Part shown: positions 50,854 to 59,736 of the stretch, piece after piece
Position numbering within the stretch: the stretch's first letter is position 1
Layout of the letters: every line of letters starts with the position of its first letter
Source: Prevotella sp.
Lineage (GTDB): Bacteria; Bacteroidota; Bacteroidia; Bacteroidales; Bacteroidaceae
Direction of reading: 5' to 3'
NCBI GenBank assembly: GCA_022769825.1
Contig: JALEJI010000075.1
Coordinates: 26,607 to 90,606 of the forward strand
DNA length: 64,000 nt
Translations under genes and position numbers: made by a program
The notes under the pieces: generated by a model
Told to the model about the DNA's origin: nothing
Seen by the model: only the letters and a program-made list of their open reading frames with translations
The model's database searches: none

Positions 50854-51528
50854 TTAGAAGCTGGGCGCGAAACCAAACCAGAATGACAATACCAGGAAGG
50901 CGAACACGGCCATGAGGATGGTGACATAGGCGATGCCGATGCACTGCCAGCGCTTCAGCCAAATCTTGCCGCTCCAGCCCAAGGTCTGCATTGCTGACCA
51001 GAAGCCATGAGAGAGGTGGAACCACAGGGCCACGAGCCACACGAGATAGAGCACAGAGTAGACAGGGTTGGAGAATGTCTCCTGAATCCAGCCAAAGCCA
51101 TCGGCGGGAGCCGGTGTCGTGGCGCAGCCAGCGAGCTCGGCGAGCATCATGTGGGCCCAGAAGTTGTAGAGGTGGAGCAGAAGGCCTACCACGATGATAA
51201 GGCCGAGCACCAACATGTTCTGAGATGCCCAAGACACCTCGGGGCGACGGCTTGTCACCTCGTAGCGCTGTGGGCCACGAGCCCTACGGTTCTGTGCCGT
51301 GAGGATGAACGCGTAAACGATGTGGCACACTGCCAGGAAGGCAAGGCCAAGCGTTCCCAATACTGCGTACCAGTTGCTTCCCAAGAACTCGCACACCATG
51401 TTGTAGGCATGCCCAGAGAAGAATGCGGCAACGTTCATGCAGCAGTGGAAGGTCAGGAAGAGAATGAGGCAGATGCCAGTGAGAGACATCACCACTTTTC
51501 TACCAATCGGAGAATTGATTAACCACAT
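50854..51528 (-). CDS. frdC: Fumarate reductase/succinate dehydrogenase cytochrome b subunit
   Basis: Diheme-type membrane anchor, 224 residues with five predicted helices (GRKVVMSLTGICLILFLTFHCCMNVAAFF; AVLGTLGLAFLAVCHIVYAFILTAQ; MLVLGLIIVVGLLLHLYNFWAHMML; VYSVLYLVWLVALWFHLSHGFWSAM; CIGIAYVTILMAVFAFLVLSFWFG). Helix His residues suited to heme binding are seen in FHCCMN, CHIVY, LLHLYNFWAH and HLSHGFW. It first receives electrons from menaquinol. It leads the operon; 130 AT-rich bases separate it from the flavoprotein gene. Confidence 0.94.
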   Translation of the reverse strand: MWLINSPIGRKVVMSLTGICLILFLTFHCCMNVAAFFSGHAYNMVCEFLGSNWYAVLGTLGLAFLAVCHIVYAFILTAQNRRARGPQRYEVTSRRPEVSWASQNMLVLGLIIVVGLLLHLYNFWAHMMLAELAGCATTPAPADGFGWIQETFSNPVYSVLYLVWLVALWFHLSHGFWSAMQTLGWSGKIWLKRWQCIGIAYVTILMAVFAFLVLSFWFGFAPSF

Positions 51529-51631
51529 AAATGATTGAGTTTAAAGATAATATTAATGTTATGTTTTTGTATTATAATCACTTTTGGGCACACGAATACC
51601 CCTCCTTAGATGCAAGGAGCGCGTTTCCGCT

Positions 51632-51640
51632 GCAAAAATA
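51632..51640 (-). promoter_or_regulatory. Possible promoter (-7) of the fumarate reductase operon
   Basis: TATTTTTGC on the minus strand fits TAnnTTTG and lies about 105 bases upstream of the cytochrome gene, just before repeat element 3. Confidence 0.45.
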
Positions 51641-51787
51641 CTATTTTTTTAGGTATTTTACAAATCGAAATGGCAAAAAAAACATATTATTTGTCTTGGT
51701 GAGGACGTATTGGCAAATCAGAGGCATTTGACCATTCGGGTTGCGGACGGTCACAGGGGCCGTTCCAGCAAAGCATACGATGTGTAT

Positions 51788-52174
51788 CAAAATGTTTTAC
51801 AAATGGTCGTCTGAGAATCGATTTTTTTCAACCAAGGTGCCGCTTGCGTGGAAATGACGCAATTATGGGCCATTTTGATAAATGGCTGATTATCAAACGA
51901 TTGCGTTTTTAACGGTTCTTCAGCGTTGCAAATTCGCTTAAATGGCGTCGCCGTTACACTGTAATCGCGTCGCCGTTACACTGTAATCGCAGTGCCGTTA
52001 CACTGTAATCGCGTCGCCGTTACAGTGGAATCGCGACGCGATTACGCCGTAACGGCAAAAATTTTTGGCCGAAAACTTGCTGATGGTGTTGCCAAGAGGC
52101 GAAAGGCTACCCTTTTTCAGCTCTATTTGCCCCTGTTTCCAAGTGTTAAATTTCGGCAATAATATTTTACAATT
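51788..52174 (+). repeat. Composite intergenic repeat element, copy 3
   Basis: Plus-strand copy, 387 bp, in the 856-base divergent gap between the fumarate reductase operon and the DUF486 gene. The 15-bp end repeat is at 51788-51802 (three mismatches) and 52158-52172 (exact). The hairpin module begins at 51810 but its second arm is largely lost. About five 22-bp units fill 51945-52056. The 36-bp block is at 52139-52174, one base different from copies 1 and 2. The 20-bp motif shared with 47770 lies 37 bases before it. Confidence 0.85.
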
Positions 52175-52384
52175 CCGCATGGGCGCATGGTGCCTGTCAT
52201 GGACTAACGTAAAGCTGTATTGGCTCATTTAGTAAACCATCACTCCAAATGCCATAAGAGCCAAGAAAAAGGCCAGAAAGCGCAATAAAACGGCCAAGCG
52301 TGTGGTTTACTTGCGCTTTCTTCGTAATTTTGCATCGCGAAAACAACACTTACACACCGCGAAATAACATTTATATATAGGTAT

Positions 52385-52753
52385 ATGCATGGACTTTACA
52401 CCGTGTTGCTCTTGCTGATGAGCAACATTTTCATGACTTTGGCTTGGTACGGACATCTCAAACTGCAGGAGAATGGCGTGAGCAGCCACTGGCCGCTCAT
52501 TGGCGTCATCTTGTTCTCATGGTGCATCGCCTTTTTTGAATATTGCTGCCAGGTGCCTGCCAACCGCATAGGGTTCGTAGAGAACGGAGGCCCGTTCACG
52601 CTCGTGCAGCTCAAGGTGGTGCAGGAGTGTGTGTCGCTGATTGTGTTTGCCATCATCGCCAACATCCTATTCCAGGGACAGGCACTCCACTGGAACCATA
52701 TCGCGGCGTTCATCTGCCTCGTCACCGCCGTCTACTTAGTCTTCATGAAATAG
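52385..52753 (+). CDS. DUF486-family small membrane protein (DMT superfamily)
   Basis: A 122-residue protein with four predicted membrane helices: GLYTVLLLLMSNIFMTLAWYG, PLIGVILFSWCIAFFEYCCQV, LKVVQECVSLIVFAIIANILF and IAAFICLVTAVYLVFMK. It has the conserved FEYCCQVPANRIGF and GPFTLVQLKVVQE segments of the DUF486/DMT-like family. The family is small-multidrug-resistance-like in size, but no transport substrate is established. It stands alone upstream of mnmG; a stem (ACTCTTGCCGA/TCGGCAAGAGT, 52794-52829) without a T tract follows it. Confidence 0.85.
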   Translation: MHGLYTVLLLLMSNIFMTLAWYGHLKLQENGVSSHWPLIGVILFSWCIAFFEYCCQVPANRIGFVENGGPFTLVQLKVVQECVSLIVFAIIANILFQGQALHWNHIAAFICLVTAVYLVFMK

Positions 52754-52894
52754 GCACCACCAACACTTATCACCACCATGACCTAATGACGCTACTCTTG
52801 CCGAACGCGACGAATCTTTCGGCAAGAGTGGCATGAGTGGCGCGCGCACCTGAAAAATGAGTATTACTTTATAAAGAAATTCGTTTCTTTTTCT

Positions 52895-52902
52895 TACTTT
52901 TG
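52895..52902 (+). promoter_or_regulatory. Promoter (-7) of mnmG
   Basis: TACTTTTG fits the -7 pattern and lies 22 bases before the ATG at 52924, which argues against the longer TTG-initiated frame that starts inside this element. Confidence 0.6.
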
Positions 52903-52923
52903 CGCCAAAACACATTTTCAACT

Positions 52924-54795
52924 ATGATTTTTAAGTACGACGTCATCGTCATTGGCGGAGGACACGCGGGCTGCGAAGCGGCGTGCGCGGCCGCCAACAT
53001 GGGCGCGAAGACATGTCTCATAACCATGGACATGAACAAGATTGCGCAAATGAGCTGCAACCCGGCCATCGGCGGCATAGCGAAGGGACAAATCGTGCGC
53101 GAGATTGACGCGTTGGGCGGGCAGACAGGTATCGTCACCGATCTCACCGCCATCCAGTTCAGAATGCTCAACAAGGGCAAGGGACCTGCCGTGTGGTCGC
53201 CAAGGGCGCAGTGCGACAGGGGAAAGTTTATCTGGGAATGGCGCGACAGGCTCGACCATACCGACAATCTCGACATCTGGCAAGACCAGGCCGAAGAGCT
53301 GATAGTGGAAAACGGCGTCGCCGTAGGCGTAAAGACGATATGGGGCGTGGAGTTCAGGGCCGGTGCGGTGGTGATAACCGCCGGGACGTTCCTCAACGGA
53401 CTGATGCACATCGGCCACAAGCAAGTGGCAGGTGGCAGGATTGCGGAACCTGCCGCTTATCATCTCACAGAGTCGATAACAAGGTGGGGCGTGAGGTCCG
53501 GAAGAATGAAGACCGGGACACCCGTCAGACTCGACAAGCGCACCATCCACTTTGAGGACACCGAGGAGCAACCGGGCGACACCGGCTGGCACCAATTCTC
53601 TTTCAGTGGGGTGCAGCATGCCCTAAAGCAGCTACCTTGCTGGACTTGCAACACCAACGAGGAGGTTCACCGCATACTGAAGGACGACATTGCCAATTCT
53701 CCCCTTTTCAACGGTCAAATCAAGAGCACGGGACCACGCTATTGCCCATCCATTGAGACAAAGCTCGTGGTGTTCCCCGACCGTGACCACCATCCATTGT
53801 TTATCGAGCCTGAGGGTGAGAACACCAACGAGATGTATCTCAACGGCTTCTCATCGTCGATGCCAATGGAGACGCAGCTGAAAGCCATCCAACAAATTCC
53901 CGCGCTGAGAGACGCCAAGGCTTACCGACCGGGCTACGCGATAGAATACGACTACTTCGACCCCACGCAGCTCAGCCACTCGCTCGAATCGAAAGTCATA
54001 CCTCGCCTGTTCTTCGCCGGACAGGTGAATGGAACCACGGGATACGAGGAAGCCGCGGGACAAGGGTTGATGGCAGGCATCAACGCCGCGCTGAAGTGCG
54101 CATCGTCTGAGCCATTCGTGCTTAAACGAGATGAGGCGTATATTGGCGTGCTTATCGACGACTTGTGCACGAAGGGCGTCGATGAGCCTTACCGCATGTT
54201 CACCTCAAGGGCCGAATATCGCATATTGTTAAGGCAAGACGATGCCGACGCAAGGCTCACGGAAAAAGCCTACGGCATCGGACTGGCGAAAAAAGACCGA
54301 TACGACCGCTGGATGAGCAAGAAGGGCATGATAGAGAACATCATCGATTTCTGCGATTCTACAACCATACACCCGAAAGACATCAATTCGGCGCTTGAGG
54401 CCATTGGCACCACCCCACTCCACTTTGGCTGCAAAATCGCGGATCTAATCAGTCGTCCCCAAATCACCGTCAAACAACTGGCCGACATCGTTCCTGAGCT
54501 TAAAGAGCAACTCGGAAAGCTAAACGACAGAAAGGAAGAAATAATCGAGGCCGCCGAGGTCAAGATAAAATATAAAGGATATATAGAACGCGAGAAAATC
54601 GTGGCAGAGAAAATGCGCCGCCTTGAAGATATTAAAATAAAGGGACACTTCCGCTACGACGAGATTTCGGAGATAAGCACCGAAGGCCGCCAAAAGCTTC
54701 AACGCATAGACCCGGACACGTTGGCGGAGGCAAGCCGCATACCTGGCGTTTCACCGTCAGACATAAACGTCCTGCTCGTTTTGCTCGGAAGATAA
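52924..54795 (+). CDS. mnmG: tRNA uridine-5-carboxymethylaminomethyl modification enzyme, large subunit
   Basis: FAD protein that, with MnmE, builds the cmnm5 group on wobble uridine of tRNAs. The 623-residue protein has the N-terminal FAD fold (YDVIVIGGGHAGCEAACAAANMG), the conserved MSCNPAIGGIAKGQIVREIDALGG and RMLNKGKGPAVWSPRAQCDR. The middle block is VVITAGTFLNGLMHIG, followed by the C-terminal RLFFAGQVNGTTGYEEAAGQGLMAGINAA and FTSRAEYRILLRQDDADARLTE. In many bacteria mnmG (gidA) lies close to the replication origin; parS-like sites just downstream fit that picture. No mnmE is seen here. Confidence 0.97.
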   Translation: MIFKYDVIVIGGGHAGCEAACAAANMGAKTCLITMDMNKIAQMSCNPAIGGIAKGQIVREIDALGGQTGIVTDLTAIQFRMLNKGKGPAVWSPRAQCDRGKFIWEWRDRLDHTDNLDIWQDQAEELIVENGVAVGVKTIWGVEFRAGAVVITAGTFLNGLMHIGHKQVAGGRIAEPAAYHLTESITRWGVRSGRMKTGTPVRLDKRTIHFEDTEEQPGDTGWHQFSFSGVQHALKQLPCWTCNTNEEVHRILKDDIANSPLFNGQIKSTGPRYCPSIETKLVVFPDRDHHPLFIEPEGENTNEMYLNGFSSSMPMETQLKAIQQIPALRDAKAYRPGYAIEYDYFDPTQLSHSLESKVIPRLFFAGQVNGTTGYEEAAGQGLMAGINAALKCASSEPFVLKRDEAYIGVLIDDLCTKGVDEPYRMFTSRAEYRILLRQDDADARLTEKAYGIGLAKKDRYDRWMSKKGMIENIIDFCDSTTIHPKDINSALEAIGTTPLHFGCKIADLISRPQITVKQLADIVPELKEQLGKLNDRKEEIIEAAEVKIKYKGYIEREKIVAEKMRRLEDIKIKGHFRYDEISEISTEGRQKLQRIDPDTLAEASRIPGVSPSDINVLLVLLGR

Positions 54796-54834
54796 GACGT
54801 GCCAACCGCAGTTTTGACATGAAACAACGCAGAT

Positions 54835-54850
54835 TGTTTCACGTGAAACA
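54835..54850. promoter_or_regulatory. parS site (ParB/Spo0J binding), perfect palindrome
   Basis: TGTTTCACGTGAAACA is a perfect 16-bp palindrome that matches the widely conserved parS consensus TGTTNCACGTGAAACA at every position. It lies 40 bases after mnmG and 59 before apt. ParB binds such sites to load partition complexes on the chromosome; parA and parB are not in this window. Confidence 0.88.
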
Positions 54851-54908
54851 AAACAAAGCGTAAACATTTGAAAAAGAATAAGATAACACTTAAAGTAAAA
54901 CGTAAAAC

Positions 54909-55439
54909 ATGAACAACCAGACATTGGTAGAAAATCTCCGTACCATCAAGGATTGGCCTATTAAAGGCGTAAATTTCCGCGATGTCACCACCCTGTTCAA
55001 AAACGCGGAATGTGTGAAAATCATCAGCGACATGATGTACGACCTTTACAAGGACAAAGGCATAACAAAGATTGTCGGCATAGAGAGCCGTGGCTTCGTG
55101 ATGAGCTCTGCTGCCGCCATCCGATTGAACGCTGGCATCGTGCTGTGCCGCAAGCCTGGCAAACTGCCTTGCGACACCATACAGCAAAGCTACGCCAAAG
55201 AGTATGGCATAGACACGATAGAGATTCACAAGGACGCCATTACGCCCGACGACGTGGTGCTGCTACACGACGACCTGCTGGCCACTGGTGGCACCATGAA
55301 GGCCGCCTGCGACCTCGTGAGGAAGTTTAAGCCAAAGAAGATTTTCTGCAATTTCATCATGGAGCTCAGCTCTGAGTTTCCTCATACACGCGAGATTTTC
55401 GACAAGGACGTTGAGATAACAAGCCTGCTCAAGTTTTAG
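54909..55439 (+). CDS. apt: Adenine phosphoribosyltransferase
   Basis: Purine-salvage enzyme making AMP from adenine and PRPP. The 176-residue protein has the type I PRTase fold: GVNFRDVTTLFKNAE (Apt-specific), IVGIESRGFVMSSAAAIRLNAGIVLCRKPGKLP and the PRPP-binding VVLLHDDLLATGGTMKAA. Length is normal. The gene is bracketed by two parS sites, one 59 bases before the start and one that overlaps its stop codon by two bases. uvrC follows after 55 bases. Confidence 0.96.
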   Translation: MNNQTLVENLRTIKDWPIKGVNFRDVTTLFKNAECVKIISDMMYDLYKDKGITKIVGIESRGFVMSSAAAIRLNAGIVLCRKPGKLPCDTIQQSYAKEYGIDTIEIHKDAITPDDVVLLHDDLLATGGTMKAACDLVRKFKPKKIFCNFIMELSSEFPHTREIFDKDVEITSLLKF

Positions 55440-55453
55440 TTCCACGTGAAACA
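55438..55453. promoter_or_regulatory. Second parS-like site
   Basis: AGTTCCACGTGAAACA differs from TGTTNCACGTGAAACA only in the first base, and sits 603 bases from the first site. It overlaps the last two bases of the apt coding sequence. Confidence 0.8.
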
Positions 55454-55494
55454 AAACGAGGGAATGGTTGCTTGAGAACTGAGAGTTTGTGGGT

Positions 55495-57363
55495 ATGGTT
55501 AAAGAAAACAACGAAAAAAGATTAGAGTACCTGAAAAACATAGTGCTCAATATGCCCGAGAAGCCTGGCAGCTACCAATATTATGATGACCTGCGCGAAA
55601 ACGGTGGGAAGATAATATATGTGGGAAAGGCCAAGAACTTGAAGAGGCGCGTGTCGAGCTATTTCCACAGGGAAGTGGACAGGTTCAAGACAAAGGTGCT
55701 CGTCTCGAAGATAAAGGACATCTCTTACACCGTGGTAAACACGGAGGAGGATGCCCTTCTGCTCGAGAACGCTCTTATAAAGAAATACAACCCGAAGTAC
55801 AATGTCTTGCTGAAGGATGGCAAGACCTACCCTTCCATAATCGTGACAAACGAGTTTTTCCCGCGAATATTCAAGACGCGACACATCAACAAGAAGCTCG
55901 GCACTTACTTCGGACCATACCCACACATCTCCTCTATGTATAATGTATTGGCACTTATTCAAAAGGCATTTAAGCCAAGGAGATGTCGCCAGCCAATAAC
56001 ACAGGAAGGCGTCAACATGGGCAAATACCGCCCTTGTCTGGAGTATCATATACACAACTGCGAGGGGTGTTGCGTCAGCAAGCAGTCGAGGGAGGATTAT
56101 CTTGAGAACATAAGACAAGCCAAGGAGGTGCTCAAAGGTAACACTCGCGAACTGTCTGAATGGGTCTACAAGCGCATGATGGCCAACGCGGAGCTCATGA
56201 AGTTTGAAGAGGCTGAAAGGCTGAAGGAACGTTATTTGCTGTTGCAGGACTTCGTGTCGAAGAGCGAGGTGGTGAGCCACACCATCAACGACGTGGACGT
56301 GTTCACCATAACGGATGACGACAACAAGAAGAACGCGTATATTAATTATATTCACGTAAAGAACGGAACCATTAACCAGAGCTTCACCTACGAGTATAAA
56401 CGCAAACTTGACGAGAGCGACGAGGACCTGCTTACGCAAGCCATACCGGAGATAAGGGAACGGTTCGGCAGTAAGTCGAAAGAGATTATCGTACCGTTCC
56501 AGATGGAGTGGAAACTGCGCGACGCGGAGTTTTTCATTCCTCAGCGGGGCGACAAGAAGCATCTCCTGGAGCTCTCCGAGATGAATGGCAAACAGTATAA
56601 GTTTGACAGGCTGAAGCAGACCGACAAGCTTAACCCTGAGCAGAAGCAGACGCGTTTGATGAAGGAATTGCAGGAAAAGCTGCACCTCGACAAGCTTCCT
56701 TACCAAATAGAGTGCTTCGACAACTCAAACATATCCGGCACGGATGCCGTAGCGGGCTGCATAGTGTATAAAGGCATGAAGCCCTCAAGAAAGGATTACA
56801 GGAAATACAACATCAAGACCGTTGTCGGCCCCGACGATTACGCTTCTATGCAAGAGGTGGTGAGAAGGAGATACACTCGCATGATAAACGAGAAGGCCAC
56901 GCTGCCCGACCTCATCATCACGGATGGCGGCAAGGGACAGATGGACATCGTTAGGGAAGTGGTAGAAGACGAGCTGCACCTCAATATTCCCATAGCCGGA
57001 CTCGCAAAGGACGATCGCCACCGCACCAACGAATTGCTGTTTGGCTTCCCGGCACAAGTGGTAGGCTTGAAGACCGACAGTGAACTGTTTCATGTCCTAA
57101 CGCAGATACAAGACGAGGTGCACCGTTTCGCTATCACGTTCCATCGCGACAAGCGTTCGAAGCATGCGCTGCACTCAGCATTGGATGACATTAAAGGAAT
57201 AGGTCCCAAAAGCAAGGAAGCATTGCTAAAAACCTTTAAATCAATGAAATACATAAAGGGTGCAAGCCTCGACCAACTTGCTACCATTATTGGCAAGGAT
57301 AAGGCTCAAAGGGTCTTTGACGCATTAAACCAACAAGATGCGGCAAACCAGCAGAATGCATAA
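55495..57363 (+). CDS. uvrC: UvrABC excinuclease subunit C
   Basis: Makes both incisions around bulky DNA lesions in nucleotide excision repair. The 622-residue protein has the GIY-YIG nuclease (KPGSYQYYDDLRENGGKIIYVGKAKNLKRRVSSYF, in blocks), a Cys cluster region (CLEYHIHNCEGCCVSKQS), the UVR motif (MMANAELMKFEEAERLKERYLLL), the RNase H-like nuclease (IECFDNSNISGTDAVAGCIVYKG ... LIITDGGKGQMDIVREVV) and the helix-hairpin-helix end (LDDIKGIGPKSKEALLKTFKS). The ATG at 55495 is preferred to a GTG two codons upstream. dtd follows after 69 bases. Confidence 0.97.
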   Translation: MVKENNEKRLEYLKNIVLNMPEKPGSYQYYDDLRENGGKIIYVGKAKNLKRRVSSYFHREVDRFKTKVLVSKIKDISYTVVNTEEDALLLENALIKKYNPKYNVLLKDGKTYPSIIVTNEFFPRIFKTRHINKKLGTYFGPYPHISSMYNVLALIQKAFKPRRCRQPITQEGVNMGKYRPCLEYHIHNCEGCCVSKQSREDYLENIRQAKEVLKGNTRELSEWVYKRMMANAELMKFEEAERLKERYLLLQDFVSKSEVVSHTINDVDVFTITDDDNKKNAYINYIHVKNGTINQSFTYEYKRKLDESDEDLLTQAIPEIRERFGSKSKEIIVPFQMEWKLRDAEFFIPQRGDKKHLLELSEMNGKQYKFDRLKQTDKLNPEQKQTRLMKELQEKLHLDKLPYQIECFDNSNISGTDAVAGCIVYKGMKPSRKDYRKYNIKTVVGPDDYASMQEVVRRRYTRMINEKATLPDLIITDGGKGQMDIVREVVEDELHLNIPIAGLAKDDRHRTNELLFGFPAQVVGLKTDSELFHVLTQIQDEVHRFAITFHRDKRSKHALHSALDDIKGIGPKSKEALLKTFKSMKYIKGASLDQLATIIGKDKAQRVFDALNQQDAANQQNA

Positions 57364-57432
57364 AAACAAAAGAATGGGTCAAGCGACCAACTTACTGAAC
57401 GAGCAATAAAAAAAAACAAGCAATAGAAAACA

Positions 57433-57885
57433 ATGAGAGTAGTAATACAACGTGTCACAAAAGCATCTGTGACGATTGACGGCAAGGTAAAATCAAGCAT
57501 AGGCAAGGGTTACTTAATCCTTGTTGGCGTGTGCTCTGAAGACACAGAGGAAGACGCGGCTTGGCTTGTCAGGAAGATTATCGGATTGCGTGTCTTCGAC
57601 GATGCCGACGGCGTGATGAACCTAAGCATTAACGACGTGAATGGTGACATACTTGTCGTTTCGCAGTTCACACTCATGGCAAGCTACAAGAAAGGCAACA
57701 GGCCGAGTTGGATAAAGGCAGCGCCCCACTCCATCTCCATTCCCCTTTACAATCGTTTCTGCGAATTGCTGACATCAGCCTTGGGAAAACCTATAGGCAC
57801 AGGCGAGTTTGGAGCGATGATGGAGGTAGAGTTGCTTAACGACGGCCCTGTAACGATATGCATGGACACGAAGAACAAGGAGTGA
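57433..57885 (+). CDS. dtd: D-aminoacyl-tRNA deacylase
   Basis: Removes D-amino acids (and glycine wrongly attached to tRNA-Ala) from tRNAs. The 150-residue protein has the family start MRVVIQRVTKASVTIDGKV, the catalytic SQFTLMASYKKGNRPSW segment and the cross-subunit Gly-Pro-containing C-terminus (NDGPVTICMDT). The length is normal. It follows uvrC in the same direction with an AT-rich 69-base gap. Confidence 0.96.
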   Translation: MRVVIQRVTKASVTIDGKVKSSIGKGYLILVGVCSEDTEEDAAWLVRKIIGLRVFDDADGVMNLSINDVNGDILVVSQFTLMASYKKGNRPSWIKAAPHSISIPLYNRFCELLTSALGKPIGTGEFGAMMEVELLNDGPVTICMDTKNKE

Positions 57886-58292
57886 TACCGACAAGACAAT
57901 CCACATCGAATAAACGCAAAAGTTAATATTTTGCTCTAAAAAGCGGAAATTGGGCGCAAAAAAGCAGGCTTGAAATACAACCAAGTGGCAGGACTTGACA
58001 GAAAAACGGATTCTTAAGGGCGATAAAAATAATTCGCAAGCAGCCAACACATTATACCACAGAATGTTACGGCAAATATTTATGATTATTTTATTACAAT
58101 CCAATATTGCGAAAGAGATGTAAAGGAAGCCGCCAAGCCTTGCTTTTTGAGTATTTGAGCAATTGCACGCAATCTATATTGCACGCAATCGCATAAGACG
58201 ACAATAATACCATCGCGCGAACAATCAACAGCACAAGCGCGACAATGAGCAATAAAAAACGAAGCGAAACCACGAAGAACAAAAAAATTGCT
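57886..58292. other. Gene-free AT-rich gap
   Basis: No credible ORF. It holds two copies of ATTGCACGCAATC (58162-58174 and 58178-58190), each containing the palindrome ATTGC-AC-GCAAT, 16 bases apart and about 105 bases upstream of the next -7 element. An operator is possible but nothing shows one. Confidence 0.5.
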
Positions 58293-58300
58293 TATCTTTG
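58293..58300 (+). promoter_or_regulatory. Promoter (-7) of the MazG-like gene and deoC
   Basis: TATCTTTG, 18 bases before the ATG at 58318, which supports this start over a longer frame. Confidence 0.6.
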
Positions 58301-58317
58301 CACAAGACCATAAACAG

Positions 58318-58641
58318 ATGACAATAAAAGAAGCGCAAAACAACGTAGACTCTTGGATAAAGGAATATGGCGTGAGATACTTTTCTGAACTTACCAACAT
58401 GACAGTACTTACTGAAGAGGTTGGAGAATTGGCTCGTGTCATGGCACGAAAATATGGCGACCAAAGTTTCAAGGAAGGTGAGAAAGACAACATGGGCGAA
58501 GAAATAGCCGACATCTTTTGGGTGCTATGCTGCATCGCCAATCAAACCGGCATAGACATAACAGAGGAGTTTAAGAAAAGCATTGAAAAGAAAACCCAGC
58601 GAGACAAGGACAGACATAAAAACAATCAAAAATTAAAATAA
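58318..58641 (+). CDS. MazG-like nucleotide pyrophosphohydrolase
   Basis: A 107-residue all-alpha NTP pyrophosphohydrolase-like protein. The metal-binding pattern ExxE...ExxD is seen: LTEEVGELARVMARKYG, then NMGEEIADIFWVLCCIANQTGIDI. Small MazG-like proteins of this size hydrolyse dNTPs or modified nucleotides to monophosphates; the exact substrate is unknown. It is 6 bases upstream of deoC, and the two share nucleotide salvage or clean-up as a theme. Confidence 0.85.
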   Translation: MTIKEAQNNVDSWIKEYGVRYFSELTNMTVLTEEVGELARVMARKYGDQSFKEGEKDNMGEEIADIFWVLCCIANQTGIDITEEFKKSIEKKTQRDKDRHKNNQKLK

Positions 58642-58647
58642 GAAAAC

Positions 58648-59595
58648 ATGGGAGTGATAAAAGAAAAAATAACGAAAGACATCCAAGCCCAACGCAGCGA
58701 GGGCATTGTGAACAGCAGCAAGATTGACCAGGCCTTTGCCAAGTATGACCTTAACGTGGACGAAGAGGAGGTAAAAAACAAGGTTAAGAGCATAATAACT
58801 GACAAGGTGCCGGAAAACGATAACCTCGACGTGAAGAAATTCTTGTTAGGCTCTGTTGAGCTGACATCCCTTCACACTACCGACACCGAGGAAAGCATCC
58901 TCGCCATGGTGGAGAAGGTCAACAAGTTTGAAGCAGCCTACCCTGACCTTCCACACGTAGCCACCATTTGCACATACCCCAACTTCGCGCATCTGGTGCG
59001 CAACACCCTTGAGGTGGATGGTGTTGAGATTGCCGTCGTCTCGGGCTCTTTCCCGTCATCGCAAACATTCATTGAGGTGAAAGTGGCAGAGACCGCTCTC
59101 GCCATAAAAGACGGCGCTACAAATGTAGACATTGTGTTGCCTGTGGGAAAATATCTTTCTGAAGACTATGAGGGCGTGGCAGACGACATCAATGAGCTTA
59201 AACAGACCTGTGGCGAAGTGCCGATGAAGGTCATTCTCGAGACCTGCGACCTCCCTACCCTATCCGACGTGAAAAAGGCAGCCATTCTCGCCATGTATAG
59301 CGGTGCAGACTACGTGAAGACATCAACGGGAAAAGAGAAGGCAGGAGCCACTCCAGAAGGTGTCTACGTGATGTGTCAAGCCATAAAAGAATACTACAAC
59401 GAGACAGGTATCGTGATAGGTCTTAAGCCTGCCGGTGGCATCAACACGGTAATGGATGCAGTGGTCTATTACACCATCGTGAAAGAAGTACTCGGCGAGA
59501 AATGGCTCACCAACGAGCTCTTCCGTTTAGGCACAAGCCGCCTGACCAACCTGTTGCTGAGCGAGATAATAGGCAAGGAAACAAAGTGGTTCTGA
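58648..59595 (+). CDS. deoC: Deoxyribose-phosphate aldolase
   Basis: Splits 2-deoxyribose 5-phosphate into glyceraldehyde 3-phosphate and acetaldehyde in deoxynucleoside catabolism. The 315-residue TIM-barrel protein shows VATICTYPNFAHLVR, EIAVVSGSFPSSQTFIEVKVAE, DIVLPVGKYLSEDYEGV, ILETCDLP, the Schiff-base Lys in GADYVKTSTGK, and IGLKPAGGINTVMDAV. It is longer than the roughly 220-residue bacterial form and resembles the longer (about 260-310) group. A terminator follows at 59689. Confidence 0.94.
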   Translation: MGVIKEKITKDIQAQRSEGIVNSSKIDQAFAKYDLNVDEEEVKNKVKSIITDKVPENDNLDVKKFLLGSVELTSLHTTDTEESILAMVEKVNKFEAAYPDLPHVATICTYPNFAHLVRNTLEVDGVEIAVVSGSFPSSQTFIEVKVAETALAIKDGATNVDIVLPVGKYLSEDYEGVADDINELKQTCGEVPMKVILETCDLPTLSDVKKAAILAMYSGADYVKTSTGKEKAGATPEGVYVMCQAIKEYYNETGIVIGLKPAGGINTVMDAVVYYTIVKEVLGEKWLTNELFRLGTSRLTNLLLSEIIGKETKWF

Positions 59596-59688
59596 CAAGC
59601 CAATAAGCATTATGGTGCGAGAAACATCAATAGTTAGCAAAGATGACAGATGATTTCCGCATAGAGATACCACAATGAATAATCGAGT

Positions 59689-59728
59689 AGGAGGTAAACA
59701 CTAATCATAGGTGTTTATCTCCTATTTT
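59689..59728 (+). terminator. Terminator of deoC
   Basis: AGGAGGTAAACACT pairs with AGGTGTTTATCTCCT (one mismatch) followed by ATTTTCG. Confidence 0.7.
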
Positions 59729-59736
59729 CGTGTTTA

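Noticed and set aside
54796..55494. Replication origin at the parS sites
   Set aside because: No DnaA-box cluster, AT-rich unwinding element or dnaA gene is seen here; parS sites indicate nearness at most.
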